A DNA stretch of 64,000 bases. Origin: JBDXHU01 sp039989475 (GTDB lineage Bacteria > Pseudomonadota > Gammaproteobacteria > Pseudomonadales > Halieaceae). The stretch is taken from positions 186,001 to 250,000 of the forward strand of contig JBDXHU010000006.1 in assembly GCA_039989475.1 (NCBI GenBank), given 5' to 3'. Numbering within the stretch: the first letter of the stretch is position 1; each line of letters opens with the position of its first letter. Position numbers and translations under genes: made by a program. Of the stretch, positions 63,509-64,000 are shown in pieces. The notes beneath the pieces are model-generated. The model was given only the letters and a program-made list of their open reading frames with translations, was not told the DNA's origin and did not search any database.

Positions 63509-64000
63509 ATGTTATTAATGATCGACAATTACGACTCCTTCACCTACAACGTGGTGCAATACCTGGGTGAATTGGGTGCCGAGGTTGAAGTGCTGCGTAA
63601 TGACCAGGTTGATGTGGCGACCATTGAGGCCATGCAGCCCGAGCGCATCGTCATTTCTCCCGGCCCCTGTACACCCAATGAGGCGGGCATCTCCATGGCG
63701 GTAATCGAGGCTTTCGCCGGGCGCCTGCCGCTGCTCGGTATTTGCCTGGGACACCAGAGCATTGGCCAGGTCTATGGGGGTGCCATTGTCCGGGCGCGCC
63801 AGGTGATGCACGGCAAGACCTCGCCCATCCACCACAGCGGTGTGGGAGTGTTCGCAGGCCTCAGCAATCCCTTTGAGGCGACTCGCTATCACTCCCTGGT
63901 TATCGATGCGGCCAGCTTGCCCGAATGCCTGGAGATTACCGCCTGGACGGAGACCGTGGATGGTGAGCTGGACGAAATTATGGGTGTACGACACCGGGAG
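63509..64000 (+). CDS. trpG: Anthranilate synthase glutamine amidotransferase TrpG (partial)
   Basis: From the ATG at 63509, 4 bases after the trpE stop and with GGAGG upstream, 164 codons are readable before the window ends. LLMIDNYDSFTYNVVQYLGE opens it, the oxyanion hole and nucleophile are in ISPGPCTPNEAGIS and LLGICLGHQSIGQ (catalytic Cys near residue 80), and YHSLVID marks the triad His region just before the C-terminal end is lost. It supplies ammonia to TrpE. It may also serve as PabA. Confidence 0.94.
   Translation, partial: MLLMIDNYDSFTYNVVQYLGELGAEVEVLRNDQVDVATIEAMQPERIVISPGPCTPNEAGISMAVIEAFAGRLPLLGICLGHQSIGQVYGGAIVRARQVMHGKTSPIHHSGVGVFAGLSNPFEATRYHSLVIDAASLPECLEITAWTETVDGELDEIMGVRHRE

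Overview
The window reads as chromosomal DNA of a marine-type gammaproteobacterium, most like the Cellvibrionales/Halieaceae–Spongiibacteraceae group (inference). Reasons: a classical rpsU-yqeY-dnaG-rpoD block next to tsaD-folB-folK, a pdxA-rsmA-apaH / surA-lptD block, the AmgK-MurU muropeptide salvage pair divergent from lptD (as in pseudomonads and relatives, absent from E. coli), plus acyl-CoA, DUF3604 and PPOX-type genes common in those marine clades. Coding density is high, starts are often GTG/TTG, and many neighbours overlap by 1-11 bases.

Layout. 1-3.2 kb (minus): a Bat/MoxR operon (MoxR ATPase, DUF58, DUF4381, VWA protein cut by the window edge). 3.3-9.9 kb (plus): hemolysin III-like protein, SppA, NAD malic enzyme, then a tight pair of a PrnB-type haem protein and a kynureninase-like PLP enzyme. 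9.9-20.4 kb (minus): membrane-anchored SDR, P-type cation ATPase, CHASE2 adenylate cyclase with a FecR-TPR-beta-barrel partner, and a lipoprotein. 20.6-28.1 kb: GFA protein, DUF3604 protein, quinone-oxidoreductase-like MDR enzyme with PPOX partner, ABC-F protein, enoyl-CoA hydratase, S4 RNA-binding protein and a coiled-coil protein.

28.2-43.9 kb looks accessory: O-antigen ligase-like protein, secreted orphans, GltS, a TolB-N/TPR protein, an IS6-type transposase relic, a patatin-DevBCA operon whose ATPase carries a C-terminal TerB-like domain, a ZnuD-like TonB receptor and small orphans. Four direct copies of a ~185-bp element with terminal inverted repeats occur here and nowhere else in the window. 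The stretch ends at a tRNA(CAT) gene, and a 20-bp internal piece of that tRNA recurs in the same orientation at 28.22 kb, so I propose an old tRNA-associated island, with no integrase left inside.

44-64 kb is core genome: OYE-family enzyme, rpoD, dnaG, yqeY, rpsU; tsaD, folB, folK; cca (short form), apaH, rsmA, pdxA, surA, lptD; divergently amgK, murU, rpe; then a trp leader peptide with Trp codons, trpE and the start of trpG, cut by the window edge.
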